From Oscheius onirici (taxonomy: Eukaryota; Nematoda; Chromadorea; Rhabditida; Rhabditidae), in the NCBI GenBank assembly GCA_932521025.1, contig OW051468.1, positions 5,952,064-6,016,063 on the forward strand: 64,000 bases of DNA, given 5' to 3'. This document shows, piece by piece, positions 11,664 to 24,200 of the stretch. The notes under the pieces were generated by a model. The model was not told the origin of the DNA. It saw nothing but the letters and a program-made list of their open reading frames with translations, and did not search any database. Positions within the stretch are counted from its first letter, which is position 1; each line of letters starts with the position of its first letter. Position numbers and translations under genes: made by a program.

Positions 11664-13857
11664 TCATTTATGTAACGCGTGTACAAACTGAGAGGCGTAC
11701 TTCTTCTCGATTTTGGCTCTCGTAATAGCATCCAAGGTATCTCCTATTCGTTTGAGTGTTCTTTTGTCCAACAGCTTCTTCTCCAAACGATCGCGGACTA
11801 CTTTTCCTTCAGGAGGAGCATATCTGTCCTTCTTTTTCTTCTTGAGACCAGACAAGTCTTTGCCAGTTGCCAGTTCGACGTCTCTGTGAAGGTGAAATAG
11901 TTTGTTTTCTGATCGTAGTTTTCGAATTTAGTTTGGCGGTACTTTCGCATAAGCTGTATTATCTACCCACCTTATGAACTCTTGCTCCTCCATTTCGATT
12001 CTTTGAAGATCAATTGTTGGAACCACTGTCTGAATCTCGGAGACGGGAAATCCTTCCTCGTCTCTGTCCACGATCGGTCCGTGTATGGGACATCTGCATC
12101 TGGTCAAAGAACTCTCAGTCCGGCTTACTTCGTCTTGTCCCTCCTTGGACAGAGTTCTCCACTAACCAATCTAGCTCGACATTCTCTTTTTGGTCTCAGT
12201 TCCTCGCCGATGAACGGAAACATCCGGGTTTCGTAGACTGAAGCATCTACTCGAGTTGCTCTAGAAGTTTGTGAAAAACGGAAAGGTTGAAACTTGCTCT
12301 GTCTCATCGGGTGATCTCCAGAACCTGTGTCCATCGAAATTGTTCTTTGGAGCTTCCACACTGCCTCTCTGCTCTCCCCAATATATCAGATCAAGTCCAT
12401 AGGGTAAAACCGGTATCTGGGGCTCTTTCGGCTTGATTTCCGTCTTCTCCACTGATTTGCTACAACAGGGCTGGTCAGCTGCTTCATCTTTCCGAATTTT
12501 CTCCATAATGTACTTCGGAACCTCGTAGGGAAGCACAAAGTCTTCCACTAAACTTCCAGTATTCAGTTCTCGAAAACAAAACAAAACCCACATTCCTTTT
12601 CAGGAACATCTTCCATGTCGCTGTCTTCCGAGTCACTATCTTCCGTCTTTCTCTTCTTCCTAGTCAGCTTCAACTCTTCAACCTTTTGAACGAGACCAGC
12701 GACTTGACTCTTGATCGCGACTAGCTGAGCTATATCCTTTTGACCAGCCCCGAATTTTTGGAGAGCGGATAGGGAATGAACGAGATATTTCAAGTAGCCG
12801 TCTAGGGAACGATGACCATCTTTTACTGCATCGACAACTGCTTCATTGTCCTCCGAAACTATTACTTCTGGTTGTATTGTCTTCAGAATGACCACCACAC
12901 CGTCACTGATTCCATTTAGTCGGTCCTTAAATTATTTGTCATTTGTACTAGAAGGTTTCTTACAGTATCGGAAGTTGAAGGTTGATCTACCAAAGAAGTT
13001 CCCTCTTCGAACGACGGGACAAGAATCCGAAGACCCGATTCGACCTCGGTCATACTCCTTTCGATGTCCTCCTTCGTATTAATAAACTTTTCCATGATCT
13101 TCTTCGTCTTCTTCTCGTTCTGTTCATTTACTTTTTGTTCCCTTTTTTCCCGTGCGCGTCTCTCAGCATCCACTTCGGCTGTGGCTCTTTCGTAGTCGAC
13201 CGAATGTATATCAAGTTTGTCAAGAATAGATGAGGACCAACCTTTGAGCTTTGAAGAAACTGACAAACAAAGTCGAGGCTCGTGTATCCTGCTTGAAACT
13301 TTTCGTGCCACGTCTTGATAATCTGAATTTTTTGGAAAGATTGGTGAAATCTTGCTCAAATCTAATCTTACCTTGATGGCCGCAATCTTAAGTTCTTTGG
13401 CTCCTGCCGACGGTCCTGGAAGCGGCATTCGAAGGGGATTACTCTCACAGACCAGTTCAAGAAACTCCTTAAAGGACTGTCTCAAATAGAGCAAAGAGGA
13501 GTATACCGGTAGTTTTTCGATGATTTCCAGACGGAATTGATGACTTCGATGAAAGAAGTAGTCGGTCAAGAGCAGAGCGGCATGTCGGGTCACTGCGTCC
13601 CATTTCTATCTTTGAAATACTCAAAAACTTTAAATGAACCATACTTCTAGATGAACAAATAGCTTTTGGATGAGGTCTGGAACGATTTGCGGACTGCTTT
13701 TCACGACATTTTTCAGCTCTTTGAACTCTCTGGCATCACTAGGTAGTTTTAGTTCCTCGCCACATAAAATCTTGGAAAACGTTTTAAAGTTAATGCATTT
13801 TGGTACCTGGAAGACGAGTCTATTGACCAGACGACCGCTCTGTGGCACTGCTTCCAT
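11664..13857 (-). CDS. UVSSA: UV-stimulated scaffold protein A (UVSSA)
   Basis: Factor for transcription-coupled nucleotide excision repair that brings USP7 and TFIIH to stalled RNA polymerase II. The N-terminal VHS/ENTH-like helical domain is seen in LLLTDYFFHRSHQFRLEII and EFLELVCESNPLRMPLP. A conserved basic/acidic linker and TEVESGLRILVPSFE follow, matching the family's TFIIH-binding neighbourhood. The C-terminal DUF2043 zinc region includes LPYGLDLIYWGE, HRFW and CRARLVSGELCPRRDKTK, and the end is basic (RTLKRIGDTLDAITRAKIEK). Start 13857 (MEAVPQSGRLVN) is tentative; the following 36-nt in-frame stretch could be an intron or coding. Convergent with the coiled-coil gene, whose stop lies only 23 bp away. 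The upstream side abuts the inverted-repeat element. Confidence 0.88.
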
Positions 13858-14061
13858 CCAGGATTGTGAAACTCGGGGTTTGTTTGCGTAATCAACATGT
13901 TTGAGGGCAATTGAGCGGGCTTTTTAAGGGTAAGCAAAGATTTCGTGCCAGGACTCGGCGGCTGTGGACGGGGATTGCAACGCTGAAAGTGATGTGAATG
14001 AGTGGGTTTTGGCAGTGAATTGAATTTAAAAAACACATAAATTACCGCTAAATGTTTAGAA

Positions 14062-14538
14062 CGATAAGTTTTAAAAAGCTGCACAAAATGGAAGGGATTA
14101 GAGCATCTTGTTCAGACTCGACAAGTTCTGACAGGTCAAGTCTCAATTAAAGTCTCCTGGAACTATTCTAGCTTCAAGTCCCCTGCTGTGCTGACGGCTG
14201 CTTCCTCTCTTTAAAAGGTCAGGTGCTTCTACTTTCTTCTTTTCCGACAGTACAGTTAGACATTGTTAGATTATACTAGACATTGACAATCAGACACTGC
14301 GAACAGTAGCGCCACATATATTTGCGATATTTTGTTAAAAAAGAGATGGCAAAGTGACAGTCAGTTCGTGAATCCGCCACAGCTAACAGCCTTCGAAAGA
14401 AGGTGTCATGCTCGGTCTTCCCCGATTCTTGGGGTACCTCCTCGAGTCCACAGCGGTGTTTGGTATAGCTTCTGGAGACCTGAGGAATCGTTTAGGGAAG
14501 ACTGATAGTTCTCTCTTGCACTAAAACTACTGACAATG
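14062..14538 (+). repeat. Left terminal inverted repeat
   Basis: Matches the reverse complement of 18738-19210. Shared landmarks include ccacatatatttgcgatatt, gtgacagtcagttcgtgaat and gtgtcatgctcggtcttccc. Divergence increases inward after about 14470, for example gagacctgaggaatcgttta against gagactcttggatcactaag. Confidence 0.9.
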
Positions 14539-15024
14539 ATTCACAGGCTTTCTTTGGCTTCTCTCTGCTTTTTCGTTTTCAGGTATCGAATCTGAAGAAT
14601 CTCATGTGAATACGTCTTTCCATATGAACAATTGCACATTCCGGGCTAAATTGACGCCAGCTTACAAGGTTATCTTTTTGTATCATCTTGATACCCGTTT
14701 TTCCACTAGTTTGAGAGGCTACTGCGTGTCTATATGCTCTTTGGAAAGTTTCTGGAATGATTGAAGATCTCTGTTCTAAGAACAATTGGGATGTCAGCTA
14801 AAGACACGAACCAGAGGTCCTGTGCCCTTTTTTCGAGAATACGTCAAAGAATGGAGGAGAAGACTGTCGAGCTGGAAGTGAAAACCGAGAGCTGGGACAC
14901 ATTTGTTGCGCCGATGAGATGGAGGTTGTATAAACTCGACTGGTGCGGAAAGATGTTTTGCGGGACTTTTAGAATCGAACGGATTGGTGTCACTGCTCCA
15001 GAACTCCACACCTGCCCTGAGTGA
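14536..15024 (+). pseudogene. Secreted Cys-containing protein-like frame inside the element (frameshifted)
   Basis: ATG at 14536 begins a hydrophobic signal-like peptide (MIHRLSLASLCFFVF). One nucleotide out of frame follows IESEESHVNTSFHMNNCTF, then an intron-like gttatc...gtcag gap, and a second exon-like frame ending DWCGKMFCGTF...LHTCPE near 15022. The C-spacing and signal peptide suggest a small secreted protein, but I recognise no family. The frame break between signal peptide and body implies decay, unless the exon structure is misread. The ATG lies exactly at the inner edge of the left repeat, so the sequence may be cargo of the element. Confidence 0.3.
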
Positions 15025-15089
15025 GTCTCTCTTTTCTTGAGAGCTACAGGCGTAAAAGCCATGTGTTCTTTGCTGTGTTTCCCCCACAA

Positions 15090-15224
15090 TATCTTGGAGG
15101 ATCCCTATTGCACCTATATGATCTTTCCTGAGTTAGCGTTGTGTATATACTTGCTCTTTATCTTTATACGTATCCTAACTCAGATAACATATCTATAGGG
15201 GAAGAGACTTCTATCGTTGGCTAG
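15090..15224. other. LINE 3' flank with short inverted repeat
   Basis: Contains cctgagttagc and cctaactcag about 30 bp apart, which can form a hairpin, just beyond the LINE stop codon. This may be the LINE 3' untranslated region; the exact insertion boundary is not visible. Confidence 0.35.
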
Positions 15225-18050
15225 TCATCCAACTGCCAACCTTCTGAACTCTGTTCGGGACAATTTTCTGGCTGTAGATGCAAAAGTTGGCCCAACTTTA
15301 GTAGAAAGTAGGTTCCTCCATATGTGTGGTGGTCGTCCAGCTGCTCTTGCCCGATTCGGTGACCATTCTTCTACGATTTTCGTCCAGCTATCTCCGTCCT
15401 CATTCGACACTTTCCAAGCCCAATCAAACAGTCTTCTCTTGTATTCATCTACGACGTCTTTCAGCTTTGTCCTGTTGCGGATTTCTTCACTTGAAATATG
15501 ATTCAGAAGTGAGATTCCAAGAATCTTTCGTTGCATTCTCCTTTGCGTCACGGCTAAAGCATTCTCCTCTGTCTTCTTCAGACCTGCAGTTTCTAGTCCG
15601 TATAGCAACGTGGGCAGGACTTTTATCTCAAACAGCTTCTTTTTCATTTTCAATGGAGTCATCCGGGAAAAGTAAACTTCTTTGTCGTTGTAGAACGAGG
15701 CCCATCCTAATTTCACACGTCTGCTTATCTCCTAGGATAGATCCCCGTCGGCTGTCAGCTTCGATCCAAGGTATATAAAATCGTTGACTCTCTCCAGTTC
15801 TGTGCCATTGAGACCGATTGAATGTTGCACTGTCGCAAACGTTGTCATCCATTTGGTCTTCCTTCTGTTCACTTTCAATCCGACTTTTTTGCCTTCTTGT
15901 TCGAGACTGTTCAACATGTATTCAGCATCTTTCGCAGTCTTTCCTAGCAGTATAATGTCGTCAGCATAGCAGAGATGAGTTAGAGATTTGCCGTTGACCA
16001 ATATTCCTTTTCCATCCCATGTGGCATTTCTTAGGACGTCTTCTAATACAGCATTGAAGAGTTGCGGAGATAGAGGACAGCCTTGGCGAACCCCACGTTC
16101 CAGAACAATGCGAATTCGTTTCCTATTTATGTCAATTTCCGTAGAGCTTCCTTCGTACAGTTGCTTCAGAACTTCCAGTATTTCCTCGTCCACTTCGCGT
16201 CTTCGGAGAGAGTTCCAGACAGTTTCTCTCTTTACGGAATCAAAGGCTTTCTCGTAGTCCACGAAGATCGCGTAGAATCCGGTTCCGTTATATTCCCTTG
16301 CTTTCTCCAATAGCTGTCGCATGATGAATATGTTATTCAGCGTACTATGTCCTTTTCGAAAGCCCGATTGTTCAGGATCTTGAACTTGTTCCAGCAAACC
16401 TTCCACTCTTCTCAGCAAGACGGATGACAGCAGCTTGTGAAATACGGATAGCAAGGTGATAGGCCTCCAGTTCGACAGATTTGTTAGGTCACCTTTCTTT
16501 GGTATTAGGATCATACGGCCATCTGATAGCGACTGAGGTGGGAGTCCAGACTCGAGGCATTTGTTGAACAGATCAGTTAGGAAGTTAACGTTTTGCTCCC
16601 CACCAGCTTTCAGTGCTCTTACAGTGACGTTATCTGCACCGGGACTCTTGTCGTCTTTCATCTTTTTCAGAGCAGCATAAACTCCGACGTCAATATGTTT
16701 GGGCAGTTGTTGTTTTCCGGTAGTCTACTCAATATAGGCTGGACGTTTTCTCTGCTCTCATATAGACCATCGTAGAAGGTTTTGACCAATGACCGAAGTT
16801 CCTTTTCGTCCTGGCTCAGACTGTTTGTGGTTGGATTGTGCAGCTGGCTGAGTCTTTTCCTTCCATGTGACTGTTCGTCGCGTAATGGCCGGAATCCTTT
16901 TCCAAGTCTCAGGATATCGTTGACCAGACTTATACGTCGCTTCCTCAGATCATCTTCCATTGAACGCCTCATAATATGGCACATCATACTGTATTCTAGT
17001 CGTTCCCTCTGGGTTGTTCTCGATCTCAGCTCGTTCCTTCGTTTCATACATGTTAGAGTCAGTTCCGAGAGTCGCGGTGGAAGTTCGACCTTTGATGTGG
17101 CCATTTGCTGTATTTCGATGACTTTTCTGGTCAGGTTCCACTCGATAAGCTTCCTTGCTCCAGTGTGCATCTCTTGTGTCAATATGTCCTGGTCTACTAC
17201 AGTAGTGGTACGTTTCTTCTTCGCCTTTCTCTTGGCAATGAACACAGGAACAATCAGCTTCGCTCGGATCATATTCCGATCCAAACTTGAACCCAGTAGC
17301 AACATGACATGATTTCACCATCCTCCAGTGATTCTTTGGAGCCAATAAGTAGTCGATTTGGGAGAGATGTTGTCCATTCGGGGCACGCCAGGTCCAAATT
17401 CGTCCATAGCGGCATTTCGTGTATGTATTAGCAATTCGAAGTTCGATTGTTTCACAAAAATTGATCAAGGCCTGTCCCTGTTCGTTTCGTTCTCCAATTC
17501 CATAAGGTCCAACTGGTTCGTCGCCACTTTCCCGTTTTCCAACCACAGCATTCAGATCACCGATGATCCAGGAGTTGTACCGACCAGCAGCATCGCTAAC
17601 CACTTCTTTTTCCATTTGTTGTAGGAACAGTTCGTAGTTTTGCAAATCGTCGGTATTTCCATATTGGCAGAGTGCATAGACGCAATATATGGACAATCTC
17701 CTTTGATTCAGGCAGATACGTAGTCGTGATATCCTTGGCGATAGAGCGTCAAAGCATTCCACATAGTCCCTGATCCTCGAACTAACCAGGAAAGCGGTGC
17801 CCGACTGAGAAGATGCAGCTGTAGGCCCGGATTGGTAGAGTCGGTACGATGAATCAGACAGATCCGTGACAGCGTATCCAGGCAGTCGGCATTCGGAGAG
17901 TCCTATTATATCTGCATCGAATTCTTTCAAAGACTCTTGCAGCTCTACTAGTCGGGTCTGGGCAGCCAATCTTCGAACGTTCAGTGTACAGATGGTCAAT
18001 TTAGACGATGTCCTTCGGTTAGAGGTATCTCTTCGAGTAGTAGCAACCAT
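15225..18050 (-). mobile_element. RTE-type non-LTR retrotransposon ORF, degenerate
   Basis: From 18050 the minus strand encodes an apurinic endonuclease domain (SKLTICTLNVRRL, GLSECRLPGY, SWIIGDLNAVVG, SQIDYLL), then a linker, a reverse transcriptase (DDKSPGADN, SNWRPITLLSV, FVDYEKAFDSV, VRQGCPLSPQLFNA, the catalytic LCYADDIILL), a thumb (FIYLGSKLTADGD) and the RTE-type tail (LFDWAWKVSN...GRPPHIWRNLL). The order and tail motifs match the RTE clade. It is broken by a frameshift near 17280 (loss of the SDHR motif), another near 16665, and an in-frame TAG near 15728 after DGDLS. It is therefore not autonomous now. Frames on either side remain long, so the decay is fairly recent. Confidence 0.88.
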
Positions 18051-18737
18051 CCCTCCTGCTAAGGTTCTGGGACGGAAGTCTTGTTATTTCACCTTGATAG
18101 GCAGACGACGGCTCCGGTAGAATTTATTCCAGGTAGAGGAAAGACTACTGCGGTAGAGCAATAATAGAAGTCGACAGTCTTCAAAGCGAGAACATAATGA
18201 ACTCACGATTTTTACGACAGGACGTCTCTTTATTCATGGCCGAATCCATTTCTACTGAAACTCTCCCGTGCAATTTCCGTTTTGTGGATAATCTTTAACC
18301 TGTTTTGACAGGTCAAATTGGTCACGGATAATTCTTGACATGTCTAGACGTGTCGAAATTCGAGGTAAAATCGGGCATCACCCGTCTCCCAATGACATTT
18401 TTGCGATATTCCACGACTCTTGTGCTAGTAGCTCAGCTTGCATACTCAGTTCGTCATCTTGTCCCGAGCTCCAAAATCAGCATGATCCGTTTACACGTGG
18501 ACGTCTCCGACAGGTATTTTCGGCTTTTTGGACAGTAGCTCAGCCTCCACTTCAAGTCAGGACTTCAGCATGTCGGAGGTTCTCTTCATCGTTCTTTCTC
18601 TTGACTGAGTCGTACAGCCAATATATCGATGGTATTGCCTAACTTCGTGCAAGATCATTCTCCATTGCCCGATAGCTGCTCTGAAAACTTGATATTAAGA
18701 CTATTCAAAAAGTATTCTCACCTTGTAAGGCGCAACA
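18051..18737. other. Element interior between LINE 5' end and right arm; no gene supported
   Basis: Contains a plus-strand frame from ATG 18340 (MSRRVEIRGKIGHHPSPND...) with no recognisable domain and a Ser-rich composition. Probably LINE 5' untranslated region plus the older host element. Confidence 0.35.
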
Positions 18738-19210
18738 GTGTCAGTAATTTTAGCGCGAGAGAGAACTATCAGCCTTCCTTAGTGATCCAAGAGTCTCCAG
18801 GAGCTATACCAAACACCGCTGTGGACTCGAGGAGGTACCCCAAGAATCGGGGAAGACCGAGCATGACACCTTCTTTCGAAGGCTGTTAGCTGTGGCGGAT
18901 TCACGAACTGACTGTCACTTTGCCATCTCTTTTTTAACAAAATATCGCAAATATATGTGGCGCTACTGTTCGCAGTGTCTGATTGTCAATGTCTAGTATA
19001 ATCTAACAATGTCTAACTGTACTGTCGGAAAAGAAGAAAGTAGAAGCACCTGACCTTTTAAAGAGAGGAAGCAGCCGTCAGCACAGCAGGGGACTTGAAG
19101 CTAGAATAGTTCCAGGAGACTTTAATTGAGACTTGACCTGTCAGAACTTGTCGAGTCTGAACAAGATGCTCTAATCCCTTCCATTTTGTGCAGCTTTTTA
19201 AAACTTATCG
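18738..19210 (-). repeat. Right terminal inverted repeat
   Basis: Inverted partner of 14062-14538. It ends aaaacttatcg at 19210. Confidence 0.9.
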
Positions 19211-19539
19211 GAACTTTAGATCCGACTTGTCCGAAGTTATCGAGTTTACGACAAAACTAACTTTAGTTACAACGTTCATAGTCAAAACGTTGGTAGTTGA
19301 GCATTGCGAATCAATGTTGGAGAAACGTGCGATAACCGTGTTTAGCGAAGCAGGTCGCAAATGGTCTGGCTGAAAACAAGAACAATGCTTTTGGAAAAGG
19401 GTTCTGGCTTGACTTATTGTCTGGTTCTCTTAGACCCCCGATCCAGTTGAACCAGCGCAAATATGTTCTCTGTGCGGATACTTACAGACAGCCCAGAGTT
19501 TTTTTTTACAATTTTATCACACAATATGAGATCAAAAAA
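19211..19539. other. Intergenic between element and AIP; nothing found
   Basis: AT-rich; ends in a T run and the AIP 3' end. No reading frame of note. Confidence 0.4.
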
Positions 19540-20756
19540 TTAATTTCCAAAGGCTTTGCACATCTTCTTGCTTATCTGCTTGTTCCCTTTAGCCTTTTCT
19601 TCGCGCTTCTGTTGAATAAAAATTTTCTCCTGTTCCACCAGTTTCTCGCTCTTTGGATGTTCTTCTAACAGTTTTGTTAGGTCCGCTTCAGCCTCTTCCA
19701 GATTCCATGTCTCTATTAAAGCTTTGGCTCTACGATAAAGAGCCTTCTCGTTGGTAGCGTCCCGTTGTAGAACCTCCGTTGCTGCTGACTGCGCCTCGTA
19801 GAAGTTACCCGTGTTCAGGAGACTTTGGGACAGATTCAAGAACAGAGAAATATTCTGAATGAGTTATGTTTGTTTTGAGGGAAATCTTACTTTCTGGTCG
19901 AGCTCGACCCATTCCGGCTCTCCGGGTTTCTCTCTCAACAGAAGATGGTCAAGTCTCTGGAGAGCTTCTCGATATCGGATCTCGGCTTCTTTGTACTCTT
20001 TCTGATTAACAATTCCAGATACTGGATGCAGATTCGAACCTTTTTGAAGAGCTCATTTCCCTCCTCTCGGAGTGTCTCCACAGAGGCCAGTTTCTGTTCA
20101 GAATTCAGCTGCCAGCCGTCGGGTTTGTAGTCTTCGGGCTGTGTAACAGATTGCAAATGGAAAATTATTCGAAGCGGACATGGAGACTTCATATATTCGT
20201 CCAGAGCTGGATATCCCGTCCTGAAAACTTTTACACAGGAAAAAAAAGCTATTACCCTTCGGCCATCGAGGCAGCGCACATGTGCGTGGCATGTCCGTGG
20301 TCGTGTCCATCACAAGGTCTGGCGATATCTCTCAACTTCTTCGAAACCATTGGAAAAGAGACCAGTTCGCGCTGTTCCACGTCGAATTGGGAAATCTGAA
20401 GCATTATTTCAGTTCTAAAACACTCAAAAAACCAACCTCGTCGACCAACATGGACTGAAGACAGGTCTCAAAGATAGGAAGTTGAAACTTCTTGCCAAAG
20501 ATCAGCTCCAGCGGCTGTCCATATCCGTCCGGCCATTTCTTTCTCGTGTCATCTATTGACACGTATGCTTCTCTGCTTTCCGGCATCCCAGATTCCGGGG
20601 TGATGGGATCAATGGGACGGAGAACTTCATAGTGGAAGACTGCTTTGGTTCCTGAGAGAAGGTCAAGAGTGAGAGCAAGAGAAATTAACCTATTCTGTAC
20701 TCTGGCACCTTTCCTTTTCCTGCATTGATCGTTTTCTTTATACAAGAAGGTTTCAT
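19540..20756 (-). CDS. AIP: AH receptor-interacting protein (AIP) co-chaperone
   Basis: Begins [20 protein letters not shown] at 20756, two nt after an acceptor-like ttttttag. An FKBP-like PPIase-type domain follows ([41 protein letters not shown]-type strand), then a linker ([17 protein letters not shown]) and three TPR units ([53 protein letters not shown]). It ends MCKAFGN. Insert and domain order match AIP/XAP2/ARA9, which links HSP90 to the aryl hydrocarbon receptor and other clients in the cytosol. At least five short introns. Compared with FKBP4/5 it has one FKBP-like domain, not two. Length, about 310 residues, is normal for AIP. Confidence 0.9.
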
Positions 20757-21264
20757 TTCTAAAAAAATCAGATGAATAGAGATGAAAAAATTAGATCATG
20801 GAAAATAAAAAGTTTTAGTTTTTTAGCTTTCCCCTCCGTTATCACATATAACCGACCGAATTCCACTAAAACAAACAGAGACATGAGACATAGTGTTCAT
20901 AAGCCGGTCAATACCAAGCGGAATCGAGTCGGATTAGTGTAGACATCGTGGCAGAACCCACAGAAACTCTTTTCCAATATTCTTTGGCCATTCCACTTGT
21001 GCCTCTTTCAGAGAAAATGTGAAAAGCGGGACTTCAAGTTGAGTTTTGACTCACCAGATATATTATGAACAGAACAGGTTAACCAATAAGAGGACAGGAA
21101 AAATAATGTTAAAAAAGAGATTCATTATGTCTCCGTACAAAATATTATGTGAGCTCTTTTGGTAAGTCTGCCTTTGGACCTTTTCTCCCCCTGAAAACTG
21201 AATTGCGACTGAACTGAAAATGGCATGAGATTGGACTTGTGTATGGGGAAAGACGTGAAGTGAA
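20757..21264. other. Intergenic between AIP and DNAJC16; no gene seen
   Basis: Contains AIP upstream sequence and the DNAJC16 3' end. Frames are short and lack domains. Confidence 0.4.
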
Positions 21265-24200
21265 TCATTTGAGATTTTCTGGCCACTCGGGGATGTAATA
21301 TCGGCGGATGCTGCCCTCGAGAAGGCGGTCCAGCCAATTGGGGAAACTGTTCAAAACGTTCTCCGTATTGATGCTCGAAATGCTTCGCCGTAGCATGGCG
21401 TGCTCTTCACGTGTTCCCTTCTCCTCATCATCGTCGTCTGAGTCAGACGACTCTGGGAACTCGTCATCGTCGTCGAAGCCGAGGAAGTGACGGTTGCAGC
21501 CAGTTGTGTGTTTCGGATGATAGATCGAGAAGTAGAGCTTCCAGCCACAAAGAGCCAGAACAGTTCCGATGGTCTGTCGAGGGTTGATTCCCTGAAACAC
21601 ATTTGTTTGAGTCTTGGTAGCTCTCGGTGGAAAAGTACGAATCATTGGCAACTGACTCACCTTCAATCGCTCACAGAAACTCTCGTTCCCAATCATGGCC
21701 GATTCTCCCAGCGGAAGAGTATGTTCGAGCAGTTTCCGGAACCAGGGAAGGTTCTTGTCGACCATGAGGTAGCCGAAAGAGAAGGTTTTGTTGCTAGAAG
21801 AGTTTCTTGTGAAAATAATTGGAAGCTCTCACTTTCTCAATGGGAAAACATATTGGGCGAATTGGTTCAAGAGCCGTTCTTTGCTCTCCTCGTCCACAAG
21901 AACAACTAGGGACCGACATCCGGGTTTCAGAAGCCGAATCATTCCATAGTAACTTTCAGCTCTCAGTTCGTGAAGGAGAGGGCCCATTACTGACATCACC
22001 CTATAATTTTTGTTACAACTTCTAACGGCTTTCTCACCTCTTAATCTTTTGTTCCAGATTTTTCTCCTGACTCTTCATCGACTCTTTAGTTTTGGGATCC
22101 TCTGGATGCCAGTCGTCCATCGAGGCTTCTTTTTTCATCTTCTTTATGCCGGAAGCCTCAGAGTTCATGTAATTGACGACATATCCGAGAACGAGGATGA
22201 TCAGGAATGTTCCTAGGACAGAGAGAAGAGGATAGGCTTCTTCCTTGGTAATGTGGAACTTGGCACTTTCCCAGAGTCGAAAAGCTGCTCTTGTCCATCT
22301 TGTCCAAAGCGTTGGGTAGTATTCGTTTTCCTAAATCGTTTTGTTTCATGAATTGCCTAGTCTTTTGACCTATAATATAAAAGCAGTGGCCATTCTATAA
22401 TTATCGAGCTGTTCACTCACAATTTCTCCCACAGCTCCCGTATGTTCCAGTCTGATTCTCTGAGCCACGACATCCCCAATCAGTTGATCCATCTTGCCCT
22501 CATCCCCGTCCCAGCCACCGGCCAGCCAATGGAACTTAGCCTTCACGTGTTCAATTCTCCAGATGACCAGGACATCTCGAGCAGTTTTCTGAATTGTAGT
22601 CTATTCTTTTTTCCTTTGTTGCCTTACCGAGCTGGAAGGAGCAGCCTTCTCAAGGAATGGTCTCAGCCACGCTGACTGTTTGTTCGCAAAGATGTAAGTC
22701 AGTCTGACCTAAAAGAATCGTGTGAAATGGGAAAAATAATGATAACCAACATTTTGGGAAACCAAGTTCTTGGTGACTTTCTTCGCATATTGTGCGTATT
22801 TTTCTAGCAGACTCGAGTCTTCGTCTCCTTCAACAACCGGAAGAATGACGCAAAGCTGCCGAGGATTTCTCGAGCTGACAGGACACAGCTCTTCCAAATA
22901 TTTACTGGACGATAACTGAAAAACTTTGCTTAAAATTATTTTGACTGAACCTACTCTGCTAAGAGCCAATAGCTTGTTCTGATCGATGAAATTCGACAGT
23001 GCTTCCATTGTGAACTGACTGCCACTGGAGATGGAGATGCGAGCAATTGGACCGCTCTGTTAATTTGCATTTGATTCTAGTTTATAGATTTCTTCTTACC
23101 TCTGGCGAGTCGTTGAAAATGAGGATATTATCACATTGAGTGCACTTGATGTCGAGCGCGTCTCTCATTGAGACAACGTCAGCCGTATTTTCACCCAGAT
23201 GAACATAACCGAAGCGGGCGAAATGCGAGTACTTCATAGCTGTCAAGAGGTACCGGGTTCTGGGTTCGGGAAGAGCTCCCAGAATGAGGACGGAAATCTG
23301 AAAGAGAGCGCGAATAAGAGATTGCGAAGCAAGTCACAGCCAATAAAATTTGAAAAGTTTTACCTTGTTAGAGGTGCTCCAACTGTCAACGAATCGCTTC
23401 AACATGTCGTAAGAGTTGATTGGAAGAAGGAACGTCTTCGGGATAACATCCCGGGCGAAAAGACGAACTCCTCTTAAATTAATTCTTTCTGATTTGATTT
23501 AAATAATTTACCTGGGATTCAAGTTCCTCATATCATTTCTGAAGTGAATGACTCGACCGTCTATAATGGCCACAATCGATGGCAGATGTGTGACTCTCAA
23601 CTTTTCAGCCAAGTTTCCATCTATCATAGCGTTCACAGTTCCTATTCCGTAGCCTAGATCGAGTATGAGTCAAACTCTTAGTACAGTATCCTACCCAGCG
23701 GCTCCAGATCTTCAGCAACCGACTTCCAGACATTCTTCAACTGGAAACAGTACTGACAGTAGTTTGAATACACGTAAAGAATGAAGGGCTGTTCATAGCT
23801 TCTGAACCAAAGAATATAGCTATGTTTGATCTTCTCTTACCTGTCCAGTATTCCGTGAGTATACTGTCTGATAGAAATTCGTTGTTTTACAAATAAGTCG
23901 TCGTCCGAGCCGAAACCGTTGAACTGGAAGAATTTGTTTCGTTTTCCAGATTTCACACAGAAAGATAATGCAGGAAAACTCACGAATCCGCTTCCAAATC
24001 CTCCACGATATCCTCCTCCACCACCTGGAGTGTCATCAAAAGTTCCAAACTTGTCGTATCGTTCCTTTTTCAGAGGATCCGATAGAATTTCGTACGCCTT
24101 TGTAATGGCTACGAATCTTTCCTGTGCTTCGGGACTGCTGTTTTTGTCCGGGTGCCTGAACATCTTCGCTTTGATAATAATTTTTTTGGATAGTTACCAT

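Larger units (their letters stand above)
14062..19210. mobile_element. 5.15-kb element with long terminal inverted repeats, carrying a decayed LINE
   Basis: Two arms of about 475 bp (14062-14538 and 18738-19210) are near-identical in inverted orientation, the outer 350 bp almost perfect and the inner part more diverged. Outer ends are cgataagttttaaaaagctg and its complement; both flanks show GAA (14059-14061 and 19211-19213), a possible 3-bp target duplication. The interior holds an RTE-type LINE on the minus strand (15.2-18.05 kb) and a plus-strand secreted-protein-like frame (14.5-15.0 kb). No DNA transposase is recognisable. Either a foldback-type DNA element received a LINE insertion, or a LINE and neighbours became enclosed by duplicated arms. 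Inserted between UVSSA and AIP. Confidence 0.75.

Noticed and set aside
20030..20040. GGTTCGAATCTGC on the minus strand, a B-box-like word
   Set aside because: It lies in the AIP coding sequence and no A box is correctly spaced.
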